Shown: positions 51,226 through 60,752 of the stretch, in pieces
Position numbering within the stretch: the stretch's first letter is position 1
How the letters are laid out: each line of letters starts with the position of its first letter
NCBI RefSeq assembly: GCF_003610915.1
Contig: NZ_NSDJ01000001.1
Span: forward strand, 2,666,001-2,730,000
Direction of reading: 5' to 3'
DNA: 64,000 nt
From: Rahnella variigena
Lineage (GTDB): Bacteria > Pseudomonadota > Gammaproteobacteria > Enterobacterales > Enterobacteriaceae
Notes under the pieces: generated by a model
The model's input: the letters and a program-made list of their open reading frames with translations, nothing else
What the model was told of the DNA's origin: nothing
Databases searched by the model: none
Position numbers and translations under genes: made by a program

Positions 51226-52113
51226 ATGTTAAAAGCTGTTATCCCTGTTGCCGGTCTGGGCACACGTATGTTGCCAGCGACGAAGGCCATTCCAAAAGAA
51301 ATGCTGCCTATCGTCGATAAGCCTTTAATCCAGTACATCGTTAATGAATGTGCTGCAGCGGGCATTAAAGAGATCATTCTGGTCACGCATTCTTCTAAAA
51401 ACGCGATCGAAAACCACTTCGACACGTCATTCGAACTGGAAAGCATGCTGGAATCTCGCGTTAAGCGCCAGTTGCTGGAAGAAGTGCAGTCTATCTGCCC
51501 GAAGGGCGTGACAATCATGAACGTGCGTCAGGGTCAGTCAAAAGGTCTCGGCCACGCTGTTCTGTGTGCAAAACCTCTGATTGGCAATTCGCCATTCGCG
51601 GTTATTCTGCCTGACGTTCTGATGGACGATTCCACCAGCGATCTGCGTAAAGACAACCTTGCTGCGATGCTTCGCCGCTTCCAGGAAACTGGCAACAGCC
51701 AGGTCATGGTTGAAGAAGTGCCGGAGAAAGACGTTTCTAAATACGGCATCGTTAACTGTAACGGTGTAGAGGTTGAGCCGGGCGAAAGCGCGCCAATGAC
51801 GGCTATCGTTGAGAAACCAGAGCTTAAAGATGCGCCATCAAACCTCGCGGTTGTCGGCCGTTATGTTCTTTCCGAAGCCATCTGGCCACTGCTGGCAGTG
51901 ACGCCATACGGTGCCGGTAACGAAATCCAGCTGACCGATGCCATCGCGATGCTGATGAAAAAGCAAACCGTAGAAGCCTTCTCCATGACCGGCCGTTCAC
52001 ACGACTGTGGCGATAAACTTGGTTATATGAAAGCTTTCGTAGAGTATGGTATTCGCCATAACTCACAGGGTGAAGCGTTTAAAGCCTGGCTGAAAGAGTT
52101 TGCTGAAGAGTAA
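51226..52113 (+). CDS. galU: UTP-glucose-1-phosphate uridylyltransferase (GalU family)
   Basis: Makes UDP-glucose from UTP and glucose-1-phosphate. The 295-residue protein begins [27 protein letters not shown], with the catalytic GTRMLPATK loop intact, and has [10 protein letters not shown] with the metal Asp. It sits directly upstream of the JUMPstart, where many Enterobacterales carry galF, but galF proteins have a degenerate loop (GMHMLPATK in Escherichia). This copy therefore looks catalytically competent. A second galU elsewhere in the genome is possible. ATG at 51226 follows AAGGAGTATCCTTTACA. Confidence 0.9.
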   Translation: MLKAVIPVAGLGTRMLPATKAIPKEMLPIVDKPLIQYIVNECAAAGIKEIILVTHSSKNAIENHFDTSFELESMLESRVKRQLLEEVQSICPKGVTIMNVRQGQSKGLGHAVLCAKPLIGNSPFAVILPDVLMDDSTSDLRKDNLAAMLRRFQETGNSQVMVEEVPEKDVSKYGIVNCNGVEVEPGESAPMTAIVEKPELKDAPSNLAVVGRYVLSEAIWPLLAVTPYGAGNEIQLTDAIAMLMKKQTVEAFSMTGRSHDCGDKLGYMKAFVEYGIRHNSQGEAFKAWLKEFAEE

Positions 52114-52132
52114 TCCTGCAACCAGTTCAACA

Positions 52133-52160
52133 AAAAAAGCACCAGCGATGGTGCTTTTTT
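52133..52160 (+). terminator. Rho-independent terminator after galU-family gene
   Basis: AAAAAAGCACCA/TGGTGCTTTTTT is a perfect 12-base-pair stem with loop GCGA and a T run. It insulates the gene from the O-antigen operon. Confidence 0.93.
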
Positions 52161-52409
52161 ATTGAGTTAAAATAGATGCTTACATATTCAGCAGTTATCT
52201 GGAAACACATGCCCAGTATGGTTAGATTGCCAAATGAAGCCATCAACGTCTTGTCCCGAAAATTCTACAATGAAAAGAGAAGGGTTAACTGCCAGGCACA
52301 GTAATAATGATCATTGCACTTTAAATGATTATTAAATACTGGTTGTTATCTAATCATTCAAGGGGATTGATCAGAATTTTACCTATAAAATTTTAGGATT
52401 AATGCTGCG

Positions 52410-52438
52410 TTGTCATACACATTGCGCTAGGCTATATA
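52410..52438 (+). promoter_or_regulatory. Candidate O-antigen operon promoter
   Basis: TTGTCA (52410-52415, five of six consensus bases) and TATATA (52433-52438, four of six) are separated by 17 bases. It lies downstream of the galU-family terminator and upstream of the JUMPstart, as expected for an RfaH-dependent operon. Confidence 0.6.
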
Positions 52439-52792
52439 ACTCAAGTTTGAACACTGTTTTACAAATTAATATTGATAGATTTAACAGGGTTAACTTTAAT
52501 CAATTTTCCGATTAAGAAAGCGCCCTTATGATTGGAGAATTGACTCACTGAGGTGTGTCGTTGAGTCAGGGCTCTAATCAAAATGTCGAGTTGGTATAAC
52601 CGATTTACAAACAGGATTGGTTGTTTTTTAGCCTGCTCGCCAGTATCAGAGTATTTTTAGAGTTTTTCGGATTATGCAATCTTGTGGCAAACCCAGAATA
52701 GGGTAAGAATTATGCCAGTTAGAACGGGCAGAAGTACTGAAACCCGGAGAATGGCATAAGTTGAGGAAGCCTTCACTGGTCGGTAATGAGGT

Positions 52793-52831
52793 AAGTGTAT
52801 TGGTAGCTTTTGAGCCAGGGGCGGTAGCGTG
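52793..52831 (+). promoter_or_regulatory. JUMPstart with ops element
   Basis: The 39-base segment includes TTGGTAGC, TTTTGAGCCAGG and the ops core GGCGGTAGCGTG at 52820-52831, an exact match to the pause signal that recruits RfaH. It keeps RNA polymerase processive through long polysaccharide operons. Its presence identifies the downstream genes as a surface polysaccharide operon. Confidence 0.95.
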
Positions 52832-53135
52832 GTTGTTTGTCACTGAGAGGTTCAGATGTGGATGAGAGAGGCTAGAAGTTGTGACGGATATCACATATGA
52901 CATTCAGTAGACTCAGCTTTCACTCAATATTTGCTCACTTGAATTGCTCTTAAAAGTTATTTTTAAAACGGCCAACAATAACAGTCAGGGATATATAAAA
53001 TTAAAATGAAACACTTCTCAAAGGAAATGAAGTACGACCGTTGAAAAGTGTGCAGGTTAATTGTAGGAAAATTAACATGACACTTGCGAAATGAATTAGC
53101 AGTCTTTATATCAATTTATAGAACATGGTGCGGTC

Positions 53136-54173
53136 ATGCAAGAATATATTATAATATTTTTCAGTGCTTTAGCTTCGTTATTTATTGCACGTAAAGTTGC
53201 GCGACGGGTGGGTTTGGTTGATAAACCAAATGCAAGGAAACACCATAATGGCCATATCCCATTGGTGGGTGGTGTATCTATCTATATTTCTATTTGGGTA
53301 ATATATTTTTTACAACCTTTATGGTTTCCTGACTTCTATTATTACATTACATCAGTAAGTCTGCTGCTTTTTGTCGGTGTGTTAGATGACAGATATGATC
53401 TGCCAGTAACTCCTCGTATAGTTCTCCAGGCATTTGTAGCTATAGTCATGATGTTCAGCGGACTGCACCTTGCATCATTAGGTGATATATTTCTGGGGTA
53501 TCCGATTGGTTTAGGTGTGCTGGGATATGTAATCACAATTTTTGCAGTAATGTGTGCGATTAATGCTTTCAATATGGTCGACGGAATTGATGGCTTATTA
53601 GGCGCTTTATCTTGCGTCAGTTTTGCGTCTTTAGGAATAGCATTCAGTTTACACGACAAAAACGAACTGGCTCAATGGTGTTATTGCTTAACGATCGCCT
53701 GTGTTCCTTATATTCTTCTTAACCTTGGAATTCCATGGGGGCGCAAATTCAAGGTGTTCATGGGGGATGCTGGCAGTACCTTAATTGGGTTTACGGTAAT
53801 CTGGTTAATTATTCTGGCAACACAAGGTGCATCAGCGATATTACATCCGGTAACAGCATTATGGATTATTGCCGTGCCATTGATGGATATGATTCGCGTT
53901 ATGATTTCAAGGGTCAGACGAGGTGACAGTCCCTTCAAGCCCGATCGTGAGCATTTACACCACATATTATTGAAATATGGTTTTACTCATTCAACTGCGT
54001 TGGGTGTTGTGTTGGCCATAGCAATATCATTCTCTGCAGTAGGCATCTTCGCTGATATGATGAATTATAACCAGCTTGGTGTTCTCATTTTGTTTATTGC
54101 TTGTTTTGGCGCTTTTGTGTTGTTTATAAATAAGCTGGCTAAGGCAGGAACGCTGAAAGAAAATAATAGCTAA
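53136..54173 (+). CDS. WecA-like undecaprenyl-phosphate sugar-1-phosphate transferase
   Basis: A 345-residue polytopic membrane enzyme (about eleven spans) of the WecA/TagO/MraY family that starts the lipid-linked repeat unit, probably with GlcNAc-1-phosphate. Motifs are LVDKPNARKHHNGHIPLVGG (24-43), VGVLDDRYDLPV with the DD pair (about 80-91), NAFNMVDGIDGL (about 143-154), FMGDAGSTLIG (about 207-217) and the HLHHIL loop (about 272). It is the first gene after the JUMPstart. An enterobacterium normally also has wecA in its ECA locus, so this would be a second copy dedicated to this cluster. ATG at 53136 has only a weak ribosome site. Confidence 0.92.
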   Translation: MQEYIIIFFSALASLFIARKVARRVGLVDKPNARKHHNGHIPLVGGVSIYISIWVIYFLQPLWFPDFYYYITSVSLLLFVGVLDDRYDLPVTPRIVLQAFVAIVMMFSGLHLASLGDIFLGYPIGLGVLGYVITIFAVMCAINAFNMVDGIDGLLGALSCVSFASLGIAFSLHDKNELAQWCYCLTIACVPYILLNLGIPWGRKFKVFMGDAGSTLIGFTVIWLIILATQGASAILHPVTALWIIAVPLMDMIRVMISRVRRGDSPFKPDREHLHHILLKYGFTHSTALGVVLAIAISFSAVGIFADMMNYNQLGVLILFIACFGAFVLFINKLAKAGTLKENNS

Positions 54174-54230
54174 TAGCGGAATTTCAAAGTCAAAAATTCA
54201 GATTTGATATGTATAAAGAGAGACAGTTAA

Positions 54231-55316
54231 ATGAAGATATTAGTGACAGGCGGTGCCGGATTCATTGGGTCTGCGGTAGTTCGACATATTATAAATAATA
54301 CTCAAGATAGCGTGATTAACGTGGATAAACTGACCTACGCAGGTAATCTTGAGTCTGTTTCCATGATCGCTCAAAATGATCGTTATGCTTTCGTCCAGGC
54401 TGATATCTGCAATAAAGAGGCAATTGATCAGATTTTTGCATTGCACCAACCTGATGCCGTTATGCATCTGGCTGCCGAAAGTCATGTTGACCGTTCAATT
54501 ACGGGGCCGGCTGAATTTATTGAAACCAATATTGTAGGGACTTATACCTTACTTGAAGCGACGCGTGCTTATTGGTCACAGCTGACGGGCAATAAAAAAG
54601 AGGCATTTCGTTTTCATCATATCTCCACCGATGAAGTTTATGGAGACTTGCCTCATCCGGATGAGTGGAATGCTGAGGAAAAACTTCCTCTGTTTACTGA
54701 AAAAACGCCTTACGCACCAAGTAGCCCTTATTCCGCATCGAAGGCATCAAGCGACCATCTGGTTCGCGCCTGGCAGCGCACGTACGGCCTCCCTTGCATT
54801 GTCACCAACTGTTCTAACAATTACGGGCCGTATCATTTCCCGGAGAAACTCATTCCTTTAGTGATCTTAAATGCTTTAGAAGGAAAGAGTTTGCCGATTT
54901 ACGGTAAGGGCGATCAGATTCGCGACTGGTTATATGTAGAGGATCATGCTCGCGCGCTTTATACCGTGGTGACTAACGGCGAAGTTGGCGAGACATATAA
55001 TATCGGAGGACATAATGAGAAGAAAAACTTCGATGTGGTTCTGACTATTTGTGATCTGCTGGATGAACTGGTTCCTAAAGAAAAATCCTATCGCGAACAG
55101 ATCACGTATGTGACTGACCGCCCGGGTCATGACCGTCGTTATGCGATTGATGCAGAGAAAATTAATCATGCACTTGGCTGGAAACCGGTCGAAACCTTTG
55201 AAAGCGGTATCCGCAAAACTGTTCAGTGGTACTTAGATAATCAGTTGTGGGTGAACAACGTAAAAAGCGGAGCCTACAAGACCTGGGTTGAGCAGAATTA
55301 TGGAGAGCGCAAATAA
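54231..55316 (+). CDS. rmlB: dTDP-glucose 4,6-dehydratase
   Basis: The second step of dTDP-L-rhamnose synthesis. The 361-residue extended SDR has the NAD motif [18 protein letters not shown] (residues 3-20) and the substrate stretch [12 protein letters not shown]. The catalytic [10 protein letters not shown] has Thr-Asp-Glu, and [15 protein letters not shown] carries the Tyr-Lys pair. The last stop base is shared with the rmlD start (AATAATG), so the two are coupled. Confidence 0.97.
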   Translation: MKILVTGGAGFIGSAVVRHIINNTQDSVINVDKLTYAGNLESVSMIAQNDRYAFVQADICNKEAIDQIFALHQPDAVMHLAAESHVDRSITGPAEFIETNIVGTYTLLEATRAYWSQLTGNKKEAFRFHHISTDEVYGDLPHPDEWNAEEKLPLFTEKTPYAPSSPYSASKASSDHLVRAWQRTYGLPCIVTNCSNNYGPYHFPEKLIPLVILNALEGKSLPIYGKGDQIRDWLYVEDHARALYTVVTNGEVGETYNIGGHNEKKNFDVVLTICDLLDELVPKEKSYREQITYVTDRPGHDRRYAIDAEKINHALGWKPVETFESGIRKTVQWYLDNQLWVNNVKSGAYKTWVEQNYGERK

Positions 55317-56122
55317 TGAATATTCTTCTGTTCGGTAAAACGGGTCAGGTAGGCTGGGAATTACAGCGAGCACTCGCACCGTTGGGAAAGGTTATTGCGC
55401 TTGACGTACATACGCAAGAATATTGCGGAGATTTCAGTAATCCTGAAGGCGTTGCAGAAACAGTCCGCCGTATTAAACCTGATGTGATTGTCAACGCTGC
55501 TGCCATCGGCGCTTGGTTAGTCCATTATTCCACAGATTACGTTTTTCCTGGTGATGGCGTAACCCCATGGTCTGAGGATGATGCAACCGGGCCGTTAAAT
55601 ACGTACGGTGAGACGAAACTTGCCGGAGAAGTGGCCGTGCAGAAATATTGCCCGAAACATCTGATTTTTCGCACAAGTTGGGTGTATGCCGGTAAAGGCA
55701 ACAACTTTGCTAAGACTATGCTTCGACTTGCTAAAGACAGAGAAGAACTGTCAATCATCAATGATCAGTTTGGCGCACCTACAGGTGCAGAACTGCTTGC
55801 CGATTGTACTGCTCATGCAATCAGAACAGCACTTAGCAAGCCCGAAGTCGCCGGTCTTTACCATCTGGTAGCTTCAGGTTCAACAACCTGGTTTGACTAC
55901 GCCAATTTGGTTTTCGCTGAAGCTAAGAGTAACGACTTTAAACTGGCCATAAAGAAAACGCTACCTGTTGCCACAAGCGCGTATCCAACACCCGCACGTC
56001 GCCCAAATAACTCCAGGCTCGATAACCGTAAATTCCAGGACACCTTTAATTTAACCTTGCCATCCTGGGATATCGGCGTTAAACGCATGCTTGCAGAGTT
56101 ATTCACACCTTCAGGCCTATAA
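55316..56122 (+). CDS. rmlD: dTDP-4-dehydrorhamnose reductase with internal 31-residue deletion
   Basis: The last step of dTDP-L-rhamnose synthesis (NADPH-dependent reduction). The protein is 268 residues; the usual length is about 299. Similarity to RmlD is continuous on both sides of residues 63/64, but VIVNAAA runs straight into IGAWLVHYSTDYVF, so the conserved block beginning HTAVDKAE and ending before VGAW in Escherichia is gone, in frame. Catalytic Thr73, Tyr97 and Lys101 (Thr104, Tyr128, Lys132 in the normal numbering) remain, and the N-terminal GKTGQVGWEL is intact. Loss of a strand and helix next to the cofactor pocket should harm folding or activity. It is coupled to rmlB and followed by rmlA. 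Confidence 0.9.
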   Translation: MNILLFGKTGQVGWELQRALAPLGKVIALDVHTQEYCGDFSNPEGVAETVRRIKPDVIVNAAAIGAWLVHYSTDYVFPGDGVTPWSEDDATGPLNTYGETKLAGEVAVQKYCPKHLIFRTSWVYAGKGNNFAKTMLRLAKDREELSIINDQFGAPTGAELLADCTAHAIRTALSKPEVAGLYHLVASGSTTWFDYANLVFAEAKSNDFKLAIKKTLPVATSAYPTPARRPNNSRLDNRKFQDTFNLTLPSWDIGVKRMLAELFTPSGL

Positions 56123-56170
56123 AATGATTGTACTGCCTCAAGGGGCAGATTAAAAAATTGAGAGCTTAAT

Positions 56171-57049
56171 ATGACTACTCGTAAAGGAATTATTCTCGCA
56201 GGCGGATCTGGTACACGTTTATATCCTGTAACAATGGCAGTGAGTAAACAACTCTTACCTATTTATGACAAGCCTATGATTTATTACCCGATCAGCACAC
56301 TCATGCTGGCTGGTATTCGGGATATATTGATTATCAGTACCCCGCAGGATACACCTCGTTTTGAACAATTGCTGGGAGACGGTAGCCAGTGGGGGTTGAA
56401 CCTGCAATATAAAGTTCAAGAAACCCCGGATGGTCTGGCTCAGGCTTTTGTTATTGGCGAAGAGTTTATTGGTGACGATGATTGTGCTCTCGTATTAGGA
56501 GATAACATTTTCTACGGTCATGATTTGCAGAAACAATTAGAAGCGGCTGTTGCCAAAGAATCTGGTGCAACGGTTTTTGCCTATCATGTACATGATCCAG
56601 AGCGCTACGGTGTTGTAGAGTTTGATAAAGAAGGCAAAGCTATTTCCTTGGAAGAAAAACCTTTAGAACCAAAAAGCAATTATGCCGTTACAGGTTTGTA
56701 CTTCTATGACAATAGCGTCGTAAAAATGGCTAAAGGATTAAAACCTTCTGAGCGCGGTGAATATGAAATCACCGATATCAATAGAATTTATCTTGAGGAA
56801 GGCCGTCTGTCTGTTGCCATGATGGGACGTGGTTATGCATGGCTGGATACAGGTACACATCAGAGTTTGATTGAGGCCAGTAATTTCATTCAAACTATTG
56901 AACTTCGTCAGGGATTGAAAGTAGCGTGCCCGGAAGAAATTGCGTTCCGGAAAGGTTTTATCGACGCAGAACAGATCAGAAAATTAGCAGCCCCGTTAGT
57001 GAAAAATAATTACGGCCAATATTTGCTTAAAATGATTAAAGGTCATTGA
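56171..57049 (+). CDS. rmlA: Glucose-1-phosphate thymidylyltransferase
   Basis: The first step of dTDP-L-rhamnose synthesis, glucose-1-phosphate plus dTTP to dTDP-glucose. The 292-residue protein has the nucleotide motif [38 protein letters not shown] at the N-terminus, the metal-binding [11 protein letters not shown] (about residues 103-113), and [18 protein letters not shown] near residue 220. ATG at 56171 follows TTGAGAGCTTAAT. The rml order here is B-D-A-C, the common enterobacterial order. Confidence 0.97.
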   Translation: MTTRKGIILAGGSGTRLYPVTMAVSKQLLPIYDKPMIYYPISTLMLAGIRDILIISTPQDTPRFEQLLGDGSQWGLNLQYKVQETPDGLAQAFVIGEEFIGDDDCALVLGDNIFYGHDLQKQLEAAVAKESGATVFAYHVHDPERYGVVEFDKEGKAISLEEKPLEPKSNYAVTGLYFYDNSVVKMAKGLKPSERGEYEITDINRIYLEEGRLSVAMMGRGYAWLDTGTHQSLIEASNFIQTIELRQGLKVACPEEIAFRKGFIDAEQIRKLAAPLVKNNYGQYLLKMIKGH

Positions 57050-57052
57050 TGT

Positions 57053-57592
57053 ATGAATGTTATTGAAACTGAAATTCCAGGTGTATTGATTTTCGAACCA
57101 AAAGTATTTGGCGACGAGCGAGGTTTTTTTTATGAAAGCTTTAATAAGAAAGCTTTCGATGAGGCCGTTGGGTACGAAGTGAATTTTATTCAAGATAACC
57201 ATTCCCGCTCGACGCAAGGAGTTCTTAGGGGATTACATTTCCAGTTACCGCCTTTTGCACAAGCAAAGTTAGTTCGCTGCGCTGTAGGCGAAGTATTCGA
57301 TGTCGCTGTAGATATCCGAAAAGGTTCACCAACTTTTGGTAAATGGGTTGGTGTTAATTTGTCAGCAGAAAATAAGCGCCAGCTTTGGATCCCTGAAGGT
57401 TTTGCACACGGTTTTATGACTCTGAGTGAAAACGCTGAGTTTTTATACAAAACTACAAATTATTATAATCCAGGTGCTGAGGGTGGAATTATTTGGAATG
57501 ACCCAACAATTGCTATTCAATGGCCTAAATTAGAAAAATTAGTAATATCTGGAAAAGATATTTCTTTGAAATATTTGGGAAGTTTAATATGA
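57053..57592 (+). CDS. rmlC: dTDP-4-dehydrorhamnose 3,5-epimerase
   Basis: A cupin epimerase, third step of the pathway. The 179-residue protein has the catalytic His in VNFIQDNHSRSTQGVLRGLHFQ and the Tyr/Lys-bearing barrel. AQAKLVRCAVGEVFDVAVDIRKGSPTFGKWVGVNLSAENKRQLWIPEGFAHGF is a nearly complete family signature. ATG at 57053 starts four bases after the rmlA stop with AAAGG ahead. Base composition turns AT-rich within this gene, the boundary between conserved rml genes and the serotype-specific part. Confidence 0.96.
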   Translation: MNVIETEIPGVLIFEPKVFGDERGFFYESFNKKAFDEAVGYEVNFIQDNHSRSTQGVLRGLHFQLPPFAQAKLVRCAVGEVFDVAVDIRKGSPTFGKWVGVNLSAENKRQLWIPEGFAHGFMTLSENAEFLYKTTNYYNPGAEGGIIWNDPTIAIQWPKLEKLVISGKDISLKYLGSLI

Positions 57593-57652
57593 AATTCCGG
57601 GGCATCAGGACGTTTGTTGCTTAGTCTGTAATTGAACAAGAAAATAATAATT

Positions 57653-58903
57653 ATGTTGGCTAAAAAATTCTTATTAAATATAGTTGTAACGTTCAGCCTA
57701 TTCTCCGGAAGTTATATTTTGGCGGGGGTAAAAATTTACCCTCCGCTTTTTTTTGCATTAATGGGTTTTTTGCAAGCTTTGCTTGGTCGTAAAATACCAA
57801 AATTAATTATTAATGAAATAAGGTGGTGGGCTGTATTCCTACTGTTAGTGCTAGTAGGTTATTTCTTTAGTCAAAATAATGATTATATATTTGTTTTGAT
57901 GCGTTATGTAGTAAAAGCCATATTAATTCCTTTTGGTTGCTGTCTCATAATTAGAAATCTAGCAATTGATATTTCTAATAGAAATAATGATTATTGCAAT
58001 ACAATAAGAAACGCTGTGTTTTTTGCATTAGTTGTTCAGTTGTTAGTAACTATATTGCAGATGGGGTTACCGTCTTTCCGCAGTTTCTTTGATTCTATAA
58101 TAGAACTAACAGATGAATGGAAAATGCTTGCTGATATGGGGCATTTTAGAGCAACAGGGTTGGCCGGGCTTTCGATTTACGATACATCCATCGCGTATGG
58201 ACTTTTATTGTTTCTTTTTCTTCCATGGTGCGAATCACGGAAAATCAGAATCAATTATAAATTTTTAATACTTGCAACTGTAATTGTGATCCTTTCATTA
58301 ATAGCGGGAAGGAGCGGGTTTATATTAGTGTTCACCATTTTATCATTTGCATTTATTTGCTATCAGCGCAAGCTCTTTTACTTCTTAAATGTAATAACTC
58401 TAACTATTCTTGGGGTGATTTTTGCGGTGGCTATTATGGGGACGGAACAATTTGGTGTATTTACCCATTTTGTTTTTGAACCTATCTATAATTTCATTGA
58501 TACAGGGTCTTTCCAAACAGCATCAACAAATGAACTTATTGATAGCTATTTATTTATACCTTGGAACGTACCCCCTCTTACTGGTTTCGGGTTTTGGGCG
58601 CAACCTAGTCTCAGTGAACCCTATCAGTTTATGTATAAAACTGATTCGGGAATATTGCTAAGTTTTATTGCTTTTGGTACTGCGGGATTGATATATATAA
58701 TTAGCTATACAATTCATTTTGTAAAAGCTTATCTGTCATTGATTGATACTAACAGTAATTTTTCCAAGTCGTATCTATATATATTATTCACAATGTTAAT
58801 TTTTAGTTTTATTTTGAAGGGGCCAATTTTTTTCTCTGAAAAGATAATGACATCCTTCTTTATTTGGTTGGTGTACAACTGTCCTCAAAGTAAAAACAAG
58901 TGA
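57653..58903 (+). CDS. wzy: Probable O-antigen polymerase Wzy
   Basis: A 416-residue integral membrane protein with about ten to eleven hydrophobic spans and a larger loop (about residues 280-330, between TEQFGVFTHF and FMYKTDSGIL), the topology of Wzy polymerases, which link repeat units in the periplasm. The AGRSGFILV stretch is similar to the conserved region of Wzy/O-antigen ligase-like proteins. Primary sequence conservation is low in this family, so the call rests on topology, AT-richness and location before Wzx. ATG at 57653 is taken; a TTG at 57632 is possible. Confidence 0.75.
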   Translation: MLAKKFLLNIVVTFSLFSGSYILAGVKIYPPLFFALMGFLQALLGRKIPKLIINEIRWWAVFLLLVLVGYFFSQNNDYIFVLMRYVVKAILIPFGCCLIIRNLAIDISNRNNDYCNTIRNAVFFALVVQLLVTILQMGLPSFRSFFDSIIELTDEWKMLADMGHFRATGLAGLSIYDTSIAYGLLLFLFLPWCESRKIRINYKFLILATVIVILSLIAGRSGFILVFTILSFAFICYQRKLFYFLNVITLTILGVIFAVAIMGTEQFGVFTHFVFEPIYNFIDTGSFQTASTNELIDSYLFIPWNVPPLTGFGFWAQPSLSEPYQFMYKTDSGILLSFIAFGTAGLIYIISYTIHFVKAYLSLIDTNSNFSKSYLYILFTMLIFSFILKGPIFFSEKIMTSFFIWLVYNCPQSKNK

Positions 58904-58908
58904 ATCAA

Positions 58909-59745
58909 ATGAAAAATATAGTCCTTGTCGTTTTGTATAACGAAATAATAACAAAATGTGAAACTTTCAAAGCATTAGTATCTTCCTTTGAAAGAAAAGA
59001 TGCGAGAGTAAAGGATTACCGTGTCGTATTTTGGGATAATAGCAACAAAGATTATAATAAGAATTATATTGGAAACGCGCAACTGACTTTAGAGAATCTC
59101 GGTTTGGAGTCTGTTTATATTGAAACTCCCGATAATATCGCGTTATCAAAAATTTATAATACCATTATTGAACAAAGTACTGATGAAGACTATCTAATGA
59201 TATTCGATCAAGACTCCAGTTTTAATGGTGATTATTTCGATGTTTTCGAAGAATCAATTAAACAAACGCTTCCCGACATAATATTGCCTGTAGTAACGTT
59301 CAAGAACAAAATAGTAAGCCCCACCAAAATTTTATACCTCAAAGGTTTTTATTATGATACCCCGCCAAAAGGGCTGGTGTCGAACAAACATATTTCAGCA
59401 ATAAACAGTGGAATGATAATCTCGTTGAATTTTATAAAGAAAAACAACTTCCGGTATAATAATAAACTCAGGAATTACTGTACTGATGACGATATTATGA
59501 AGTTTGTGAGAAATAATGATGCAACTGTTTTTGTCATGGACTATTCATTTGAACATGATTTAAGCCTATCAACCCTGAACTCGAACTCAGAAAGCTTAAG
59601 AACAAGATATAACGAGATGATTAACTCTAAAAAAATTGTTTATTCAAGTTCTATTTTTGAAAAAAGTTTCGTTGCATTATATTTCGGTCTACACCGTTTC
59701 TATATGTGTCTGAGATTTCGCGATTTAAAATATTTGAAAGGTTAA
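58909..59745 (+). CDS. Family 2 glycosyltransferase, rhamnosyltransferase-like
   Basis: A soluble or peripheral GT-A fold enzyme of about 278 residues. It starts MKNIVLVVLYNEIITKC. VFWDNSNKDYN is the nucleotide-binding region, and the DxD-like motif is in YLMIFDQDSSFNGDYF (about residues 98-113), the FDQDS pattern seen in bacterial rhamnosyltransferases. ATG at 58909 or GTG at 58900, which overlaps the wzy stop, could be the start. It is cotranscribed and probably adds rhamnose or a related 6-deoxyhexose; donor assignment is inference. Confidence 0.8.
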   Translation: MKNIVLVVLYNEIITKCETFKALVSSFERKDARVKDYRVVFWDNSNKDYNKNYIGNAQLTLENLGLESVYIETPDNIALSKIYNTIIEQSTDEDYLMIFDQDSSFNGDYFDVFEESIKQTLPDIILPVVTFKNKIVSPTKILYLKGFYYDTPPKGLVSNKHISAINSGMIISLNFIKKNNFRYNNKLRNYCTDDDIMKFVRNNDATVFVMDYSFEHDLSLSTLNSNSESLRTRYNEMINSKKIVYSSSIFEKSFVALYFGLHRFYMCLRFRDLKYLKG

Positions 59746-59750
59746 CTTAA

Positions 59751-60752
59751 GTGACTATTTATATCGCGATTCCAAGATTTGCTCTATCAGGAGGCAATCT
59801 TGTTTCTCTTGAATTGGCAAAATATCTCGAGTCTCAGGGGTATCTGGTGTATTGCATATCTGGTTTTCGGAGTGTAAAACCCAGTAGCGTTATTTTGAGA
59901 AAACCGCGCCGGGGTAAAATAAATTCATTTGCAAATATATACGATTATTTAATTACTTCATTTCGGGCTTTGTTCTATAAAAATTACATTGCAACCCATC
60001 ATCTGACATCAGTCTTCAATTTTATAAAAAAAAGTAAATTTTCCCTTGTCCAGGACGTAGAAGTTGATTTCTATCCGGCAAGAATTAAATTTATAGGTAA
60101 GCTTTTTTGGAAGAATTACCTGCTATCGAAAAACCTAATATTTACGAATCAAATTCTTTGTTCAAGAATCATTCCTGAGCATAATACCGACATTGAAGGG
60201 TTGTCATTTGTTCCCTTTACGATGGATAGCAATCATGACACATCTAAAACCATCGACGTTTTAGGTATTATCAGAGATGGACAATATAAAGATCCTCAAA
60301 AAACATTAGAAGTGATGAATCTGATTGAGAGAAAAGGTTGGAACGTGAAAGTCATCAATGCCTCTCGACAACAGATTACAAATAATAATACCATCAATAA
60401 TTGTAATAGAGAGCAATTCTTAAAATTACTGAATAGAACAAAAGTATTTATATGTCTTTCTAAATGGGAAGGGTTAGGGCTCCCTAATTTGGAAGCATTT
60501 GTCGCTGGTTGTGAAATTGTATCAACACCAATACCATCGGCAGTAACATTAAAAGCAGTAATGTCAGAAAGTATAGTAATAGTGAACGACGCTAATAGTA
60601 ATGAATCGATTGTCGATGTGGTTACTATGCTACTATCTGGCTATGCTAATAACTCTATCAATACTACTGAACGTATGCGATTGTTGCATGAACAATATTC
60701 CAAATGGCTCAATTATGCAGAAAGAGCAATAAATAAAGGGATTAGCAAGTGA
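59751..60752 (+). CDS. Family 4-like glycosyltransferase
   Basis: A 333-residue GT-B type enzyme. The N-terminal domain begins IYIAIPRFALSGGNLVSLELAKYLESQGY. The C-terminal nucleotide-sugar site is FICLSKWEGLGLPNLEAFVAGCEIVSTP (about residues 230-257), with the conserved Glu-x7-Glu arrangement of GT4. The start is GTG at 59751, preceded by AAAGG. Its stop overlaps the GTG of the next gene. Donor and acceptor are unknown. Confidence 0.85.
   Translation: MTIYIAIPRFALSGGNLVSLELAKYLESQGYLVYCISGFRSVKPSSVILRKPRRGKINSFANIYDYLITSFRALFYKNYIATHHLTSVFNFIKKSKFSLVQDVEVDFYPARIKFIGKLFWKNYLLSKNLIFTNQILCSRIIPEHNTDIEGLSFVPFTMDSNHDTSKTIDVLGIIRDGQYKDPQKTLEVMNLIERKGWNVKVINASRQQITNNNTINNCNREQFLKLLNRTKVFICLSKWEGLGLPNLEAFVAGCEIVSTPIPSAVTLKAVMSESIVIVNDANSNESIVDVVTMLLSGYANNSINTTERMRLLHEQYSKWLNYAERAINKGISK

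Larger units (their letters stand above)
52161..53135 (+). other. Long untranslated leader of the O-antigen operon
   Basis: About 975 bases without a convincing gene, AT-rich, containing a promoter at 52410-52438 and the JUMPstart/ops element at 52793-52831. If transcription starts near 52445 the leader before the first gene is about 690 bases, long even for JUMPstart loci. Confidence 0.7.
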
